Source: Phyllobacterium myrsinacearum (GTDB taxonomy: Bacteria > Pseudomonadota > Alphaproteobacteria > Rhizobiales > Rhizobiaceae). From it: DNA of 64,000 nucleotides. The first letter of the stretch is position 1. Each line of letters opens with the position of its first letter. Of this stretch, positions 46,740-55,446 are shown in pieces. Under the pieces are notes generated by a model. That model had not been told where the DNA came from, did no database searches, and saw nothing but the letters and a program-made list of their open reading frames with translations. The stretch is taken from positions 1 through 64,000 of the forward strand of contig NZ_JACGXN010000001.1 of NCBI RefSeq assembly GCF_014138285.1, given 5' to 3'. The position numbers and the translations under genes are program-made.

Positions 46740-47561
46740 TTATTTTGCGGCCGACTGCCCCAACCGGTGGAAACTGCGGGTCTTCTTCGTCATGAAATTC
46801 AGATAAGCGTTTACCGGCATCAGCCGTTTGAACCAGTAGGCTTTCCTGTCCCCGGAATGCGGCAGGACAAGATACTGGTTTGTCTCGACAGCCCGATAAA
46901 TGCGCTCGGCAATCTCGGCGGCGGTGATCGGCGCCTTCTCAAACAGCCGTTCGATCTTCTGGGCGGCAGCGGGGCTGTTGCTGCGCATGGATTCCGTCAG
47001 GTTGGTGCGGAAGAAGGATGGGCACACCACCGTCACACCGATATTGTTCGGCGCCAGTTCCACCCGCAAGGTCTCGGAAAACGCCACCACCGCAGCCTTC
47101 ACCGCGTTATAGCTTCCCATCATTGGCGGATGCACCAGACCTGCCATCGACGCCGTATTGACGAAATGGCCCTTGCCCTGCGCCTTGAACACCGGGGCAA
47201 ATGCCTGACAGCCGCGCACGACACCCAGCAGATTGATGTCGAGCACCCATTGCCATTGTTCAATGGTTTCGCCGGTAAGCGCCCCTGCCGTCGCCACACC
47301 GGCATTGTTGAACACCACGTCAACGCCGCCCCATGTCTGTTGCAGTTCCGCGGCAACGGCTTGCAGATCCGCAAGCTTCGTCACATCGCAATGCCGATAG
47401 ATGCCCTCGCCTCCAGCCGCCCTGATAAGATCAAGCGTCTCCTGCCCGCGTACGTCATTGAGATCGCCAATGCAGATGAGCGCGCCCTCGCGGGCCCAGC
47501 GCACGGCAATTTCCCGGCCAAGGCCCGAGGCGCCGCCAGTGACAAAGATACGCTTTTTCAT
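46740..47561 (-). CDS. Short-chain dehydrogenase/reductase
   Basis: A 273-residue SDR. The cofactor loop is VTGGASGLGREI, the NNAG motif is FNNAGVATAG, and the catalytic Tyr-Lys pair is YNAVKAA. The start at 47561 (MKKRIFVTGG) is the natural N-terminus; the frame is open further right but adds an unsupported tail. The next gene upstream is a second SDR, in an operon with a kinase-like protein and an acyl-CoA dehydrogenase. Confidence 0.9.
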   Translation of the reverse strand: MKKRIFVTGGASGLGREIAVRWAREGALICIGDLNDVRGQETLDLIRAAGGEGIYRHCDVTKLADLQAVAAELQQTWGGVDVVFNNAGVATAGALTGETIEQWQWVLDINLLGVVRGCQAFAPVFKAQGKGHFVNTASMAGLVHPPMMGSYNAVKAAVVAFSETLRVELAPNNIGVTVVCPSFFRTNLTESMRSNSPAAAQKIERLFEKAPITAAEIAERIYRAVETNQYLVLPHSGDRKAYWFKRLMPVNAYLNFMTKKTRSFHRLGQSAAK

Positions 47562-47578
47562 TGAGAATCCTTTTTGCT

Positions 47579-48334
47579 TCACGCGAGGCGAATAACGGCT
47601 TTGAGCGGAAGAATGCGCATCAGAAGCCCCATCGGTGCCCAGGGCCACCAGGGAACGGAGGCTTTTGCCGGTTCGCGCTCGATGGCCCGCGCCAGAAGCC
47701 GCGAGCCGGTCGGTCCATCTACTTCAAACGGCAGTTTCGGTGCGCCCTCGTTGATTTCGGTACGGATATAGCCTGGAAAAATCGTGCTGACCTTGATGGG
47801 CGTTGCCATGAGTTCCGCCCGGATGCCTTCCGACAGCGAGGCCAGCCCGGCCTTGGTTGCGGCGTAGGTTGTCAAGTGTTTTGGTAGACCGCGCACCGCG
47901 CTCATGGACGAAATCGTCACGAGATGTCCAGCATTCTGCTGGCGGAAAATCTCGACCGCCGCTTCGCATTGGGCGAGTGCGGCAACAAAATTCGTCTGCG
48001 CCGTCTGAACGTTCTGGGCGAAGTGCCCCGTGCCGATGCGCTTGCCCTGCCCGACACCCGCATTGACAATGATGCGGTCGACCGTGCCGAATTCCTGCTG
48101 TACTTCGCGGAACACCCGGAACACGGCAGCGTAATCGTTCACATCCAGTGCCTTGACGATGATCCGGATACCGGGATGTTTGGCTTCCAGCTCTGACTTC
48201 AGGGTTTCGAGCCGCTCGGTTCGCCGCGCGCACAGAGCCAGATCACGACCCATGGCAGCAAATTCGCGCGCCATGCCTTCGCCAAGGCCGGAGCTCGCGC
48301 CCGTTATCAATATCGTCTTGCGTATGGTCGCCAT
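47579..48334 (-). CDS. Short-chain dehydrogenase/reductase
   Basis: A 251-residue SDR. The cofactor loop is ITGASSGLGEGMA, the NAG segment is IVNAGVGQGKRI and the catalytic pair is YAATKAG. It lies 17 bases before the other SDR start and 10 bases after the kinase-like gene. Two different SDRs in one operon suggest stepwise oxidation of a substrate handled by the acyl-CoA dehydrogenase. Confidence 0.9.
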   Translation of the reverse strand: MATIRKTILITGASSGLGEGMAREFAAMGRDLALCARRTERLETLKSELEAKHPGIRIIVKALDVNDYAAVFRVFREVQQEFGTVDRIIVNAGVGQGKRIGTGHFAQNVQTAQTNFVAALAQCEAAVEIFRQQNAGHLVTISSMSAVRGLPKHLTTYAATKAGLASLSEGIRAELMATPIKVSTIFPGYIRTEINEGAPKLPFEVDGPTGSRLLARAIEREPAKASVPWWPWAPMGLLMRILPLKAVIRLA

Positions 48335-48343
48335 GCAGTACCC

Positions 48344-49417
48344 CTATTGTCCACTTTGACGGATAATGCGCCAGCATCGCCAATCGAAATAGTTGACCAT
48401 GACCCAGATATTCTTGAACGCCGGATTGCGGGTCTGCCTGTGATAATAGCGGTAGTAGATCTGCTGGGCGATGACGGCGAGCCGGAACAGACCGAACACC
48501 TCGTAGAAAGCGAAATTGTTGACTTTTAAACCACTCTTTTGCAGATAATAATCAATGACTTCGCGGCGTTTCATCATACCCGGCAAGGTTGTCGGCTGAC
48601 GCTGCGTCATTTTCATGAAATAGCCGTCACCGGATTCCACCCAATAGGCCAGCATGCTGCCCAGATCCATCAGCGGATCACCCGATGTCGCCATTTCCCA
48701 GTCGAGCACACCAATGATGCTGGTCAGATCCTCGGGATCAAGGACGAGGTTGTCGAAACGCCAATCGTTGTGGATCAGGCACGTGCGCGCGTCATCCGGG
48801 ATGTTCGCGGCAAGCCAGTCACGCACCAGCTTGAAGGTCGGTGTATTCCATGTGCGCGCCTTGCCATAACGGTCGGACCAACCGGTGACCTGCCGCTGCA
48901 CATAACCTGCGCCCTTGCCGAGCGTCTCAAGCCCCGCTTCCGCTATATCGATCCCGTGCAACTCGACCAGCTTGTCCAGCATGTTCTCGCACAGGCGCCG
49001 TGTGTCGGCAGCACCAAGAGATATACCCTGCGGCAAGCGGCGGCGCGGAATGATGCCGGCAATGCGCTGCATGACGTAAAACTGCGCACCGATCAGCGTG
49101 TCGTCCTCGCATAGCCCCACCATGGCGGGAACAGCGGGATAAAAGGGTTTCAGTGCCTTCTGCACCCTGTATTCCCGTCCCATATCGTGAGCGGATTTTG
49201 CCTTGGTGCCCGATGGCGGACGGCGCAGGATCAGATCGTGCTGCGGATAGTGCAACCGGTAGGTCCAGTTGGAGGCCCCGCCGGAAAACTGTGTGACTTC
49301 GGGCGCACCCTCAACCGGCACGCCAAGCAACGTCAGCCAGCGGCTGACCGCCTCTGCATCAAGCTCCTCGCCCGCCCGCACCTTGCCGGCGCGATCAATA
49401 CCCATGGATTCAGTCAT
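48344..49417 (-). CDS. APH-family phosphotransferase associated with acyl-CoA dehydrogenase
   Basis: A 357-residue kinase-fold protein like the phosphotransferase half of ACAD10/11. The catalytic loop is LIHNDWRFDNLVLD, where Asn-Asp-Trp replaces the HGD of typical APH proteins but the functional Asp is kept. IGVLDWEMATSGDPLMDLG provides the metal-binding Asp. Its ATG directly abuts the acyl-CoA dehydrogenase stop (49417/49418). It may phosphorylate a hydroxyacyl group before elimination, as proposed for ACAD10/11, but the substrate is unknown. Confidence 0.87.
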   Translation of the reverse strand: MTESMGIDRAGKVRAGEELDAEAVSRWLTLLGVPVEGAPEVTQFSGGASNWTYRLHYPQHDLILRRPPSGTKAKSAHDMGREYRVQKALKPFYPAVPAMVGLCEDDTLIGAQFYVMQRIAGIIPRRRLPQGISLGAADTRRLCENMLDKLVELHGIDIAEAGLETLGKGAGYVQRQVTGWSDRYGKARTWNTPTFKLVRDWLAANIPDDARTCLIHNDWRFDNLVLDPEDLTSIIGVLDWEMATSGDPLMDLGSMLAYWVESGDGYFMKMTQRQPTTLPGMMKRREVIDYYLQKSGLKVNNFAFYEVFGLFRLAVIAQQIYYRYYHRQTRNPAFKNIWVMVNYFDWRCWRIIRQSGQ

Positions 49418-50650
49418 TCACTTCGCGTGTCCGTGCTTGGCCAGTTCAATGCGTGCAATAACGCCTTTGTGGACCTCGTCGGGACCATCGGCAAGGCGGA
49501 GCGAACGGGCCTGAATGAAAAACTGTGCCAGCGGCGTATCCCGTGAGAGACCGGTTCCACCGTGGATTTGAATCGCGTCATCGACAACCTTCTGCAGCAT
49601 CTGCGGCGCGACAACCTTGATCGCCGATACGTCAGCCATGGCGCCCATGGGTCCCAGCGTGTCAAGTTTCCATGCGGCATGCAGGGTCAGGAGACGCGCC
49701 TGATCGATGGCAATGCGGGCCTCGGCCAGACGCTCGCGGTTACCGCCAAGGTTGAGAAGGGGCTTGCCGAATGCCGTGCGGGACATTCCACGCGCGATTG
49801 TCAGCTCAAGTGCTTCTTCCGCCGCGCCGATGCAGCGCATGCAATGGTGAATGCGGCCCGGTCCCAGACGGCCCTGCGCAATCTCGAATCCCGCCCCCGG
49901 AGCTTTGACCACATTCGTCAGCGGCACCCGAACATTGTTGTAATGCACCTCACCATGACCGTGCGGCTCATCAAATTCGCCGAAGACCGATTGCATGCGA
50001 ATGATTTCGACGCCCGGACTGTCGAGCGGAACAAGAACCATCGAATGCTGATGATGACGCCCTCTTTCCGCATCCGGCGTGCGCGCCATGACGATGGCGA
50101 TCTTGGCCCGCGGATCGCCAAGCCCGCTCGACCAGTGCTTCTTGCCATTCACGACGATGGAATTTCCGTCGACAATCGCCGTCGCCTCCATATTCGTTGC
50201 ATCGCTGCTTGCCACATCCGGCTCGGTCATGCTGAACACCGAGCGGATTTCGCCCGCCAGCAATGGTTTCAGCCAAAGGTGCTGCTGATGCTCGGAGCCA
50301 TATTTCCACAACACTTCCATGTTGCCCGTATCGGGTGCATTGCAGTTGAAAATTTCCGGCGCCATGAAACTGCGGCCGGTTTCTTCCGCGACCAGCGCGT
50401 ATTCGAGCGTCGACAAACCAGCGCCCAGTGCTTCATCAGGCAGGAACATGTTCCAAAGCCCCTCGGCCCTCGCCTTGGCCTTCAACTCTTCAACGACAGG
50501 AGAGATGCGCCATTCTTTCCAGTCGCTGCCATGGTCTGCAGCGGCAATATCCGCCCAATGGCGCTTCTCCACCGGTCGAATGTGCGTGCGCATGAAAACC
50601 TTCACACGCTTGATGAAATCCTGGGTTTTGGGGCTTGGCGTAAAGTCCAT
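49418..50650 (-). CDS. Acyl-CoA dehydrogenase
   Basis: A 410-residue flavoprotein of the ACAD fold. Visible are VAEETGRSFMAPEIFNCNAPDTGNM, FSMTEPDVASSDATNM (FAD/substrate loop), KHWSSGLGDPRAK, and a C-terminal segment with LNLGGNRERLAEAR and GTGLSRDTPLAQ. It is very like the ACAD half of ACAD10-type enzymes, which matches the directly coupled kinase-like gene. Long, branched or 4-hydroxy acyl-CoAs are plausible substrates. It is the first gene of the operon downstream of a LysR gene. Confidence 0.92.
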   Translation of the reverse strand: MDFTPSPKTQDFIKRVKVFMRTHIRPVEKRHWADIAAADHGSDWKEWRISPVVEELKAKARAEGLWNMFLPDEALGAGLSTLEYALVAEETGRSFMAPEIFNCNAPDTGNMEVLWKYGSEHQQHLWLKPLLAGEIRSVFSMTEPDVASSDATNMEATAIVDGNSIVVNGKKHWSSGLGDPRAKIAIVMARTPDAERGRHHQHSMVLVPLDSPGVEIIRMQSVFGEFDEPHGHGEVHYNNVRVPLTNVVKAPGAGFEIAQGRLGPGRIHHCMRCIGAAEEALELTIARGMSRTAFGKPLLNLGGNRERLAEARIAIDQARLLTLHAAWKLDTLGPMGAMADVSAIKVVAPQMLQKVVDDAIQIHGGTGLSRDTPLAQFFIQARSLRLADGPDEVHKGVIARIELAKHGHAK

Positions 50651-50730
50651 GAAGTGGCTGTCCTGTCCTCTGGTGGCAGAAGACTAGCGGCTTCAGGCAT
50701 ATCAAACAAATTACATGTCTTTATGATCAG

Positions 50731-51684
50731 TTATGAGTTGTATTTATGACCTGAAATCGATGGCGGTCCGCCGCCACCATATTGGGTCATCACCTCTGCA
50801 AACAGGTCACGCATCCAGCGATGTCCCTGATCATCGTCCCGCACCGCATGCCAATACATGACGACATCGATCGGCGGAATGGCAAGCGGCGCGACCAATA
50901 CATCGAGAGGAAGCACGTCGGATAGTTCCAGCGCATAGGTCCGGGGCATCGTCAAAATCCAGTCGGTCTCGGCAATCACCTTGCACGCGGCGAAGAAATG
51001 CTGGCAACGCAGGCCGACGTTACGGCCAAGGCCCTGCTCCGCCAGGATATAATCAATAGGCTCCATGCCCTCGATATGGGTGACGAGCACGTGCTTGGCG
51101 GCCACATAGTCGGCCTGGGTCAACTTTCGGCCGGAGAGGGAATGACCTTTGCGCACGACCACCGCATTGGGTTCGCGCAACAATGTCTTCTGGCGGATGT
51201 GAGGGCCGACCTTGATCTTGCGGTCGATGGCCAGATCGAGCCCACCAGATGCCAGCTCCTTTTCAAACGCTTCACGCGCCACCCGGCGGCTGACAACGCA
51301 GACGCCCGGCGCCTGCGTGGCAAGACGGCGCATCAGCGGCGAAAAGGTTGCCGATTCCAGCACATCGCGCAGGGCCACCTTGAAATCCACAACGAGACGG
51401 GCAGGAGAAAATGCTGACGATGTTTCCACCGCCGCATAGAGCCCCTGCAGATTGTGCCTGATATCGGCAATGATGACACGCACCCGCTCCGTCGCCACCA
51501 TGCGGTTGCCTTGGCGCACGAACAGCGGATCATTGAAGATGTCACGCAAGCGTGCGAGCGAATGACTGATCGCGGGCTGCGTCAGGTGCAAGGCTCGCGC
51601 TGCGCCGGAAATGCTGCCATTGGCATGGATCGCATCGAGAACGCGAAACAGGTTGAGATCGAGGCGGTTATCAAAATTGTTCAT
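50731..51684 (-). CDS. LysR-family transcriptional regulator
   Basis: A 317-residue LysR. The N-terminal helix-turn-helix has GSISGAARALHLTQPAISHSLARLRD, followed by a periplasmic-binding-protein-like effector domain. It is encoded just upstream of the acyl-CoA dehydrogenase operon on the same strand and divergent from an oxidoreductase gene about 100 bases away. It may control either or both. Confidence 0.92.
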   Translation of the reverse strand: MNNFDNRLDLNLFRVLDAIHANGSISGAARALHLTQPAISHSLARLRDIFNDPLFVRQGNRMVATERVRVIIADIRHNLQGLYAAVETSSAFSPARLVVDFKVALRDVLESATFSPLMRRLATQAPGVCVVSRRVAREAFEKELASGGLDLAIDRKIKVGPHIRQKTLLREPNAVVVRKGHSLSGRKLTQADYVAAKHVLVTHIEGMEPIDYILAEQGLGRNVGLRCQHFFAACKVIAETDWILTMPRTYALELSDVLPLDVLVAPLAIPPIDVVMYWHAVRDDDQGHRWMRDLFAEVMTQYGGGGPPSISGHKYNS

Positions 51685-51784
51685 GGGCAGACATTAGAAC
51701 TGATCATATGATTTATACCATAGCCAACATTAATCTCGCGACAAACCCCGTGCCGCCAAGCCCGGCAGCCGGGGAAAATCATCT

Positions 51785-52798
51785 ATGGAGGCAAAGTCCG
51801 TGAGCCCATACACCAACCGCCAGATCATCCTCTTGGAAAAGCCGGTCGGCAAACTTCAGCACAACCATTTCGGTCTGATCGAGAACTCCATCGCCGAACC
51901 CGGGGATGGTGAGGTTCTTGTCCGCGTGCATTATATCTCGCTTGACGCCGCAAACCGGGCATGGATGCAGGGTGCTACCTACCGCGCTGCCGTCGAACCG
52001 AATTCCGTCATGGCCGGCGGCGGTATCGCCGAAGTCGTAACCTCAAAAGCTCCCGGCTTTACACCCGGCGATCTGGTCTTTGCCGACACGGGCTGGCAGG
52101 ATTTTGCCGTGCTGCCCGCGAAGCATCTTATCAAGATGCCGCGCATCGAGCCCCTCACCCATCTGCTCAGCATCTATGGCGTCGCCGGTCTTACTGCTTA
52201 TTTCGGTCTGCTTGATGTGGGCAAGGCAAAGGCGGGCGAAACTGTCGTCGTTTCGGCGGCGGCCGGTTCCGTGGGTACCCTCGTCGGCCAGATCGCCAAG
52301 ATCAAGGGTTGCCGCGTCATCGGCATTGCGGGCGGGGCTGACAAATGCGCGTGGCTCACATCGCATCTCGGCTTTGACGAAGCCGTTGATTACAAGGCGG
52401 GCAATCTCTTCAAGGCATTGCGGGCTGCCGCTCCTGACGGGATCGATGTCTATTTTGACAATGTCGGCGGTGACATTCTCGAAGCGTGTCTGCCGCTGAT
52501 GAACAATCACGGGCGCATTGCCTGCTGCGGCGCCGTTTCACAATATGACGGCACACCGACGCCAGGACCGCGCGGCATTCCCGGATTGCTTACGATCAAG
52601 CGCATCGTGATGCAGGGTTTTATCGTCATGGATTATTTCAAGGAACGCGATCGCGCCCTTGCCGATCTGCAAACCTGGGTTGCATCGGGCAAACTGAAAG
52701 TCGAAGAAGATATTATCGAAGGACTGGAAAACACACCTTCGGCCTTGATTGGCCTTCTCGCCGGTGAAAATCGCGGCAAGCGGATCGTAAAGATTTAA
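51785..52798 (+). CDS. NADP-dependent medium-chain oxidoreductase (zinc-free)
   Basis: A 337-residue MDR of the leukotriene-B4 dehydrogenase / enoyl reductase type. It lacks the zinc ligands of alcohol dehydrogenases and shows AAAGSVGTLVGQIAKIKGCRVIG (nucleotide-binding G-x-V-G) and VDVYFDNVGGDI-like sequence (DVYFDNVGGDILEA). It should reduce an activated double bond of an enone or enoate. The start at 51785 gives a plausible N-terminus; a GTG 18 bases downstream is possible. It is transcribed away from the LysR gene. Confidence 0.9.
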   Translation: MEAKSVSPYTNRQIILLEKPVGKLQHNHFGLIENSIAEPGDGEVLVRVHYISLDAANRAWMQGATYRAAVEPNSVMAGGGIAEVVTSKAPGFTPGDLVFADTGWQDFAVLPAKHLIKMPRIEPLTHLLSIYGVAGLTAYFGLLDVGKAKAGETVVVSAAAGSVGTLVGQIAKIKGCRVIGIAGGADKCAWLTSHLGFDEAVDYKAGNLFKALRAAAPDGIDVYFDNVGGDILEACLPLMNNHGRIACCGAVSQYDGTPTPGPRGIPGLLTIKRIVMQGFIVMDYFKERDRALADLQTWVASGKLKVEEDIIEGLENTPSALIGLLAGENRGKRIVKI

Positions 52799-52816
52799 TT
52801 GCCGGACCAGGTTTCT

Positions 52817-52851
52817 GACAGAAAACCAGACGTCATATCCGGTTTTCTGTC
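52817..52851 (+). terminator. Hairpin after the oxidoreductase gene
   Basis: GACAGAAAACC at 52817-52827 pairs perfectly with GGTTTTCTGTC at 52841-52851 around a 13-base loop, 20 bases after the stop. No long T-run follows, so it may act as a weak terminator. Confidence 0.55.
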
Positions 52852-53034
52852 TTCGATATATCCAATCAACGATTGATCTGGCGGAATGAATGGTCGAAGC
52901 GGCCAGATGGAAACCTTTATCTATTATAAGATTTTTACTGTTCAGATTTCCTGCTGACGCAGTATTTCAAGCAGTTGCGACAGTCTTCCTTGCTGTGCTG
53001 CGATTTGATATACTATCAGCAGGGAGGATCTGTT

Positions 53035-53472
53035 ATGGCAATTGACACCGGTGGTACTTGGTGGGTGGGGACAAGCGCGTCCGATATCGAAGCATATCTT
53101 AAGGCTTACGCAGACGAAGAAACACCAGTCTCAACATTTCGTCTGGCTCGATGTCACTGTTCTTCAATTCGCTTCAAGCTCGACACCGACAGTTGCGAGG
53201 GCAGTGCGAAGCGTATTTGCGTGGAATGCTCTGCCGAACATTTTATATGTGACAGCGGGGAACATTGGAACGAAGCTGAGCGGGAGCATTGGGGATGCAG
53301 CGTTTGTGAAAGTGAAAATGCCAATATCGGCGTCGCATTTTCCTTGTATCCGGACGGAAATATCCAGTGGGTCTACGTTGGAACAAGATGCGTTTCCTGC
53401 GGCGTACTTGATTGCTTTGCCGGCTGGAAAGTCGTCAACAAGCGTTCAGGCCATCTCGTGGAACATGCGTGA
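53035..53472 (+). CDS. Cys-rich hypothetical protein
   Basis: A 145-residue protein with several cysteine pairs: CHCSS near residue 43, RICVECSAEHFIC around 60-72, WGCSVCESEN around 85-94 and TRCVSCGVLDC near 121-131. They could bind one or two zinc ions. AGGGAGGA precedes ATG 53035; the open frame extends leftward without a better start. No family is recognised. It sits alone between the oxidoreductase terminator and a protease-like gene on the other strand. Confidence 0.65.
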   Translation: MAIDTGGTWWVGTSASDIEAYLKAYADEETPVSTFRLARCHCSSIRFKLDTDSCEGSAKRICVECSAEHFICDSGEHWNEAEREHWGCSVCESENANIGVAFSLYPDGNIQWVYVGTRCVSCGVLDCFAGWKVVNKRSGHLVEHA

Positions 53473-53515
53473 TCCCGTTTGCGTTGCCGCATGAAAACCC
53501 GGGAAGGCCGTTGCC

Positions 53516-54421
53516 TCACTGCAATTGGGGCTTTTTGAGAAAGTTGTTGCGATCCGCTGATTTTATACGCAGCCAAGCTTCACGTCCGTTGCGCAGGACT
53601 CTCAGTGGGATTTCTGCTCCCGCGGGGCCGCTCGTCCATACCTTCCGGTAGAAATCAGCCAATCCATCCACCTGATAACCCCGGATTTCCGAGATGATGT
53701 CACCCTGACGCAAGCCAGCCTGTGCTGCCGGACCATCCTGGGTAACGCTCATAACCACAACTTTGCCGTTGCTCTCTCCGGAGAAAGCTCCAAGCCAGGG
53801 TCGCGGAGGTTTGTTGACCTGTCCACGCGTCAGGAGATCATCAAGGATCGGCGGCAACAGATTGATGGGCACCACCATATTGACATCCGCGATTTGGCCC
53901 TCCCTTGCCATTTGCAGGCGAAGGGAACCGACGCCCAAGAGCTTGCCGTCCGCATCGAGCAAGGCGGCCCCTCCCCAGGAAGGATGCGCAGGCGCAATAA
54001 AGATTGCTTCGTTCAGGACATACTCCCAGTAGCCAGCAAATTCCTGTTTCGCGACTATATGCGCATGCACCGTCTGGCCGATCCCGTCGGCAAACAAAAC
54101 GGGATCTCCTACTTTGGCTTCCGCAGCATCACCAAAGTCCACAGCGGCAACGTCAAGTGGTCCGAGCGCTTGCACCAGACCAAATCCAGACTCTTGATCG
54201 TAGGCAAGAGCGTGACCCGGAATGACTTTCCCGTCATGGCGAGTCAACCACACCTCTTCAGCTTCAGTGATCAGATAGCCGATTGTAAGCACCAGCCCGT
54301 CTTCCCTGATGACCACGCCGCTGCCCTCTCTCAGGGTGCCCAAGGTCGTGGCTGTGAAAGCGTCATCAGGAATTGCGGTGCGCACGGCGACAATGGATGG
54401 CAGAATCGGGTCGGTATTCAT
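53516..54421 (-). CDS. HtrA-fold protein with a destroyed catalytic triad and PDZ domain
   Basis: A 301-residue protein with the trypsin-like fold of HtrA (GSGVVIREDGLVLTIGYLI) and a C-terminal PDZ domain (PWLGAFSGES, then DGPAAQAGLRQGDIISEIRGYQVDG). The expected triad is lost: the His position reads TIGYL (Tyr49), the Asp region reads ESGFGLV and the Ser region reads HPSWGGAAL (Trp149 instead of Ser). No signal peptide is visible, so it is probably cytosolic. It is best regarded as a pseudoprotease that may bind peptides through PDZ. The LysR gene of the phosphonate cluster begins on the same strand upstream. Confidence 0.85.
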   Translation of the reverse strand: MNTDPILPSIVAVRTAIPDDAFTATTLGTLREGSGVVIREDGLVLTIGYLITEAEEVWLTRHDGKVIPGHALAYDQESGFGLVQALGPLDVAAVDFGDAAEAKVGDPVLFADGIGQTVHAHIVAKQEFAGYWEYVLNEAIFIAPAHPSWGGAALLDADGKLLGVGSLRLQMAREGQIADVNMVVPINLLPPILDDLLTRGQVNKPPRPWLGAFSGESNGKVVVMSVTQDGPAAQAGLRQGDIISEIRGYQVDGLADFYRKVWTSGPAGAEIPLRVLRNGREAWLRIKSADRNNFLKKPQLQ

Positions 54422-54425
54422 GGCT

Positions 54426-55307
54426 TCAATCCTTGTCTTTCACCGAGGCAAGAAATGCATCGATTTTACGGGAGTATTGCCTGTCGGCAAGGCAGGCGAC
54501 GCGATATTCCGTGGCAATCTTGGCATCACTGATGCGGATCGTGGAAAGCCGCGGATGTGCCACGAACTCAAAGTCCGCAACGACGCCGATGCCGAGTCCA
54601 CGTTCTACCGCCTTCCAGACCCCTTCCCGGCTGCCAATCTCGAGAAACGGTGCGATTATAACATTGGCTTTAGCTGCAACTTCTTCAAGAGCTCGGCGGG
54701 TCGTCGACCCTGTTTCACGCAATATGAGGCGCTGATCCTCCAGTTCCCTGATCCTTATTGTTTCGCGGCCATGCCAGGGGTGATCTTCGTTTACAAACAC
54801 GACCACTTCATGCGTGCTGAACGGCACCGAATAAATACGGTTGTCATCCACCATGTGCGCGACGATGGCCACATCCGCTTCGAGGTCCAGCAACCGCGTG
54901 AGACTTTGATGCGAATTCCCCAGCAGCATCGTTATCTTGATGGCGGGATAGCGCGCTAGAAAGCGGGACACCATCTCGGTCGCATGAAACGGTCCCACAG
55001 CAGCAATCCGAAGGTGACCTGTCGTGAGCTGTCCGCTGCTTGATAGGAGCTCCTCTGCATCCTCGTGCAGTTTGATGATCCTTGAACTTATCTCGAAAAG
55101 AGCCTTGCCTGAATCCGTCAGTTCGACGCGGCGGCCCTGCCGCAGGAACAGCTCAACGCCGTAGCGTTCTTCCAGCTCTCTAACCTGTGATGTCACGGTC
55201 GGCTGGCTGACATTCATAGCTTTGGCGGCCGCGGTAAAACCATGATGCTGGGCAACCGCATGAAAAGACCGAAGGTGGGTGAAAACAACAGCCATTCGCG
55301 TAAGCAC
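54426..55307 (-). CDS. LysR-family regulator of the phosphonate operon
   Basis: A 293-residue LysR with helix-turn-helix HHGFTAAAKAMNVSQPTVTSQVRELEE, followed by an effector domain (AAVGPFHATEMVSRF). It resembles LysR proteins found beside phosphonate genes. It is divergent from the Fe-alcohol dehydrogenase, with 140 bases between the starts containing a CCTAT-CC-ATAGG palindrome. Phosphonate or intermediate sensing is inferred from context. ATG 55295 is an alternative start. Confidence 0.88.
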   Translation of the reverse strand: MLTRMAVVFTHLRSFHAVAQHHGFTAAAKAMNVSQPTVTSQVRELEERYGVELFLRQGRRVELTDSGKALFEISSRIIKLHEDAEELLSSSGQLTTGHLRIAAVGPFHATEMVSRFLARYPAIKITMLLGNSHQSLTRLLDLEADVAIVAHMVDDNRIYSVPFSTHEVVVFVNEDHPWHGRETIRIRELEDQRLILRETGSTTRRALEEVAAKANVIIAPFLEIGSREGVWKAVERGLGIGVVADFEFVAHPRLSTIRISDAKIATEYRVACLADRQYSRKIDAFLASVKDKD

Positions 55308-55338
55308 TCCATTGGAACAGGTCCAGGAATATCCTACC

Positions 55339-55350
55339 CCTATCCATAGG
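55339..55350. promoter_or_regulatory. Possible LysR operator (CCTATCCATAGG)
   Basis: A perfect inverted repeat with a two-base centre in the divergent gap between the LysR gene and the Fe-alcohol dehydrogenase. LysR sites are typically T-N11-A imperfect palindromes, so this is a plausible but unproven site. Confidence 0.35.
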
Positions 55351-55446
55351 ATTTTTCAATGAGTTCCGTTGAAACTATCAATTGGACATATGGACCGATG
55401 CATCTTTCTATTGAACCTTCGAAAACCACTATCAAGGAATGGTTCA

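Noticed and set aside
49562-50749. Long open frame opposite the acyl-CoA dehydrogenase
   Set aside because: Antisense shadow of a conserved gene, no recognisable domain.
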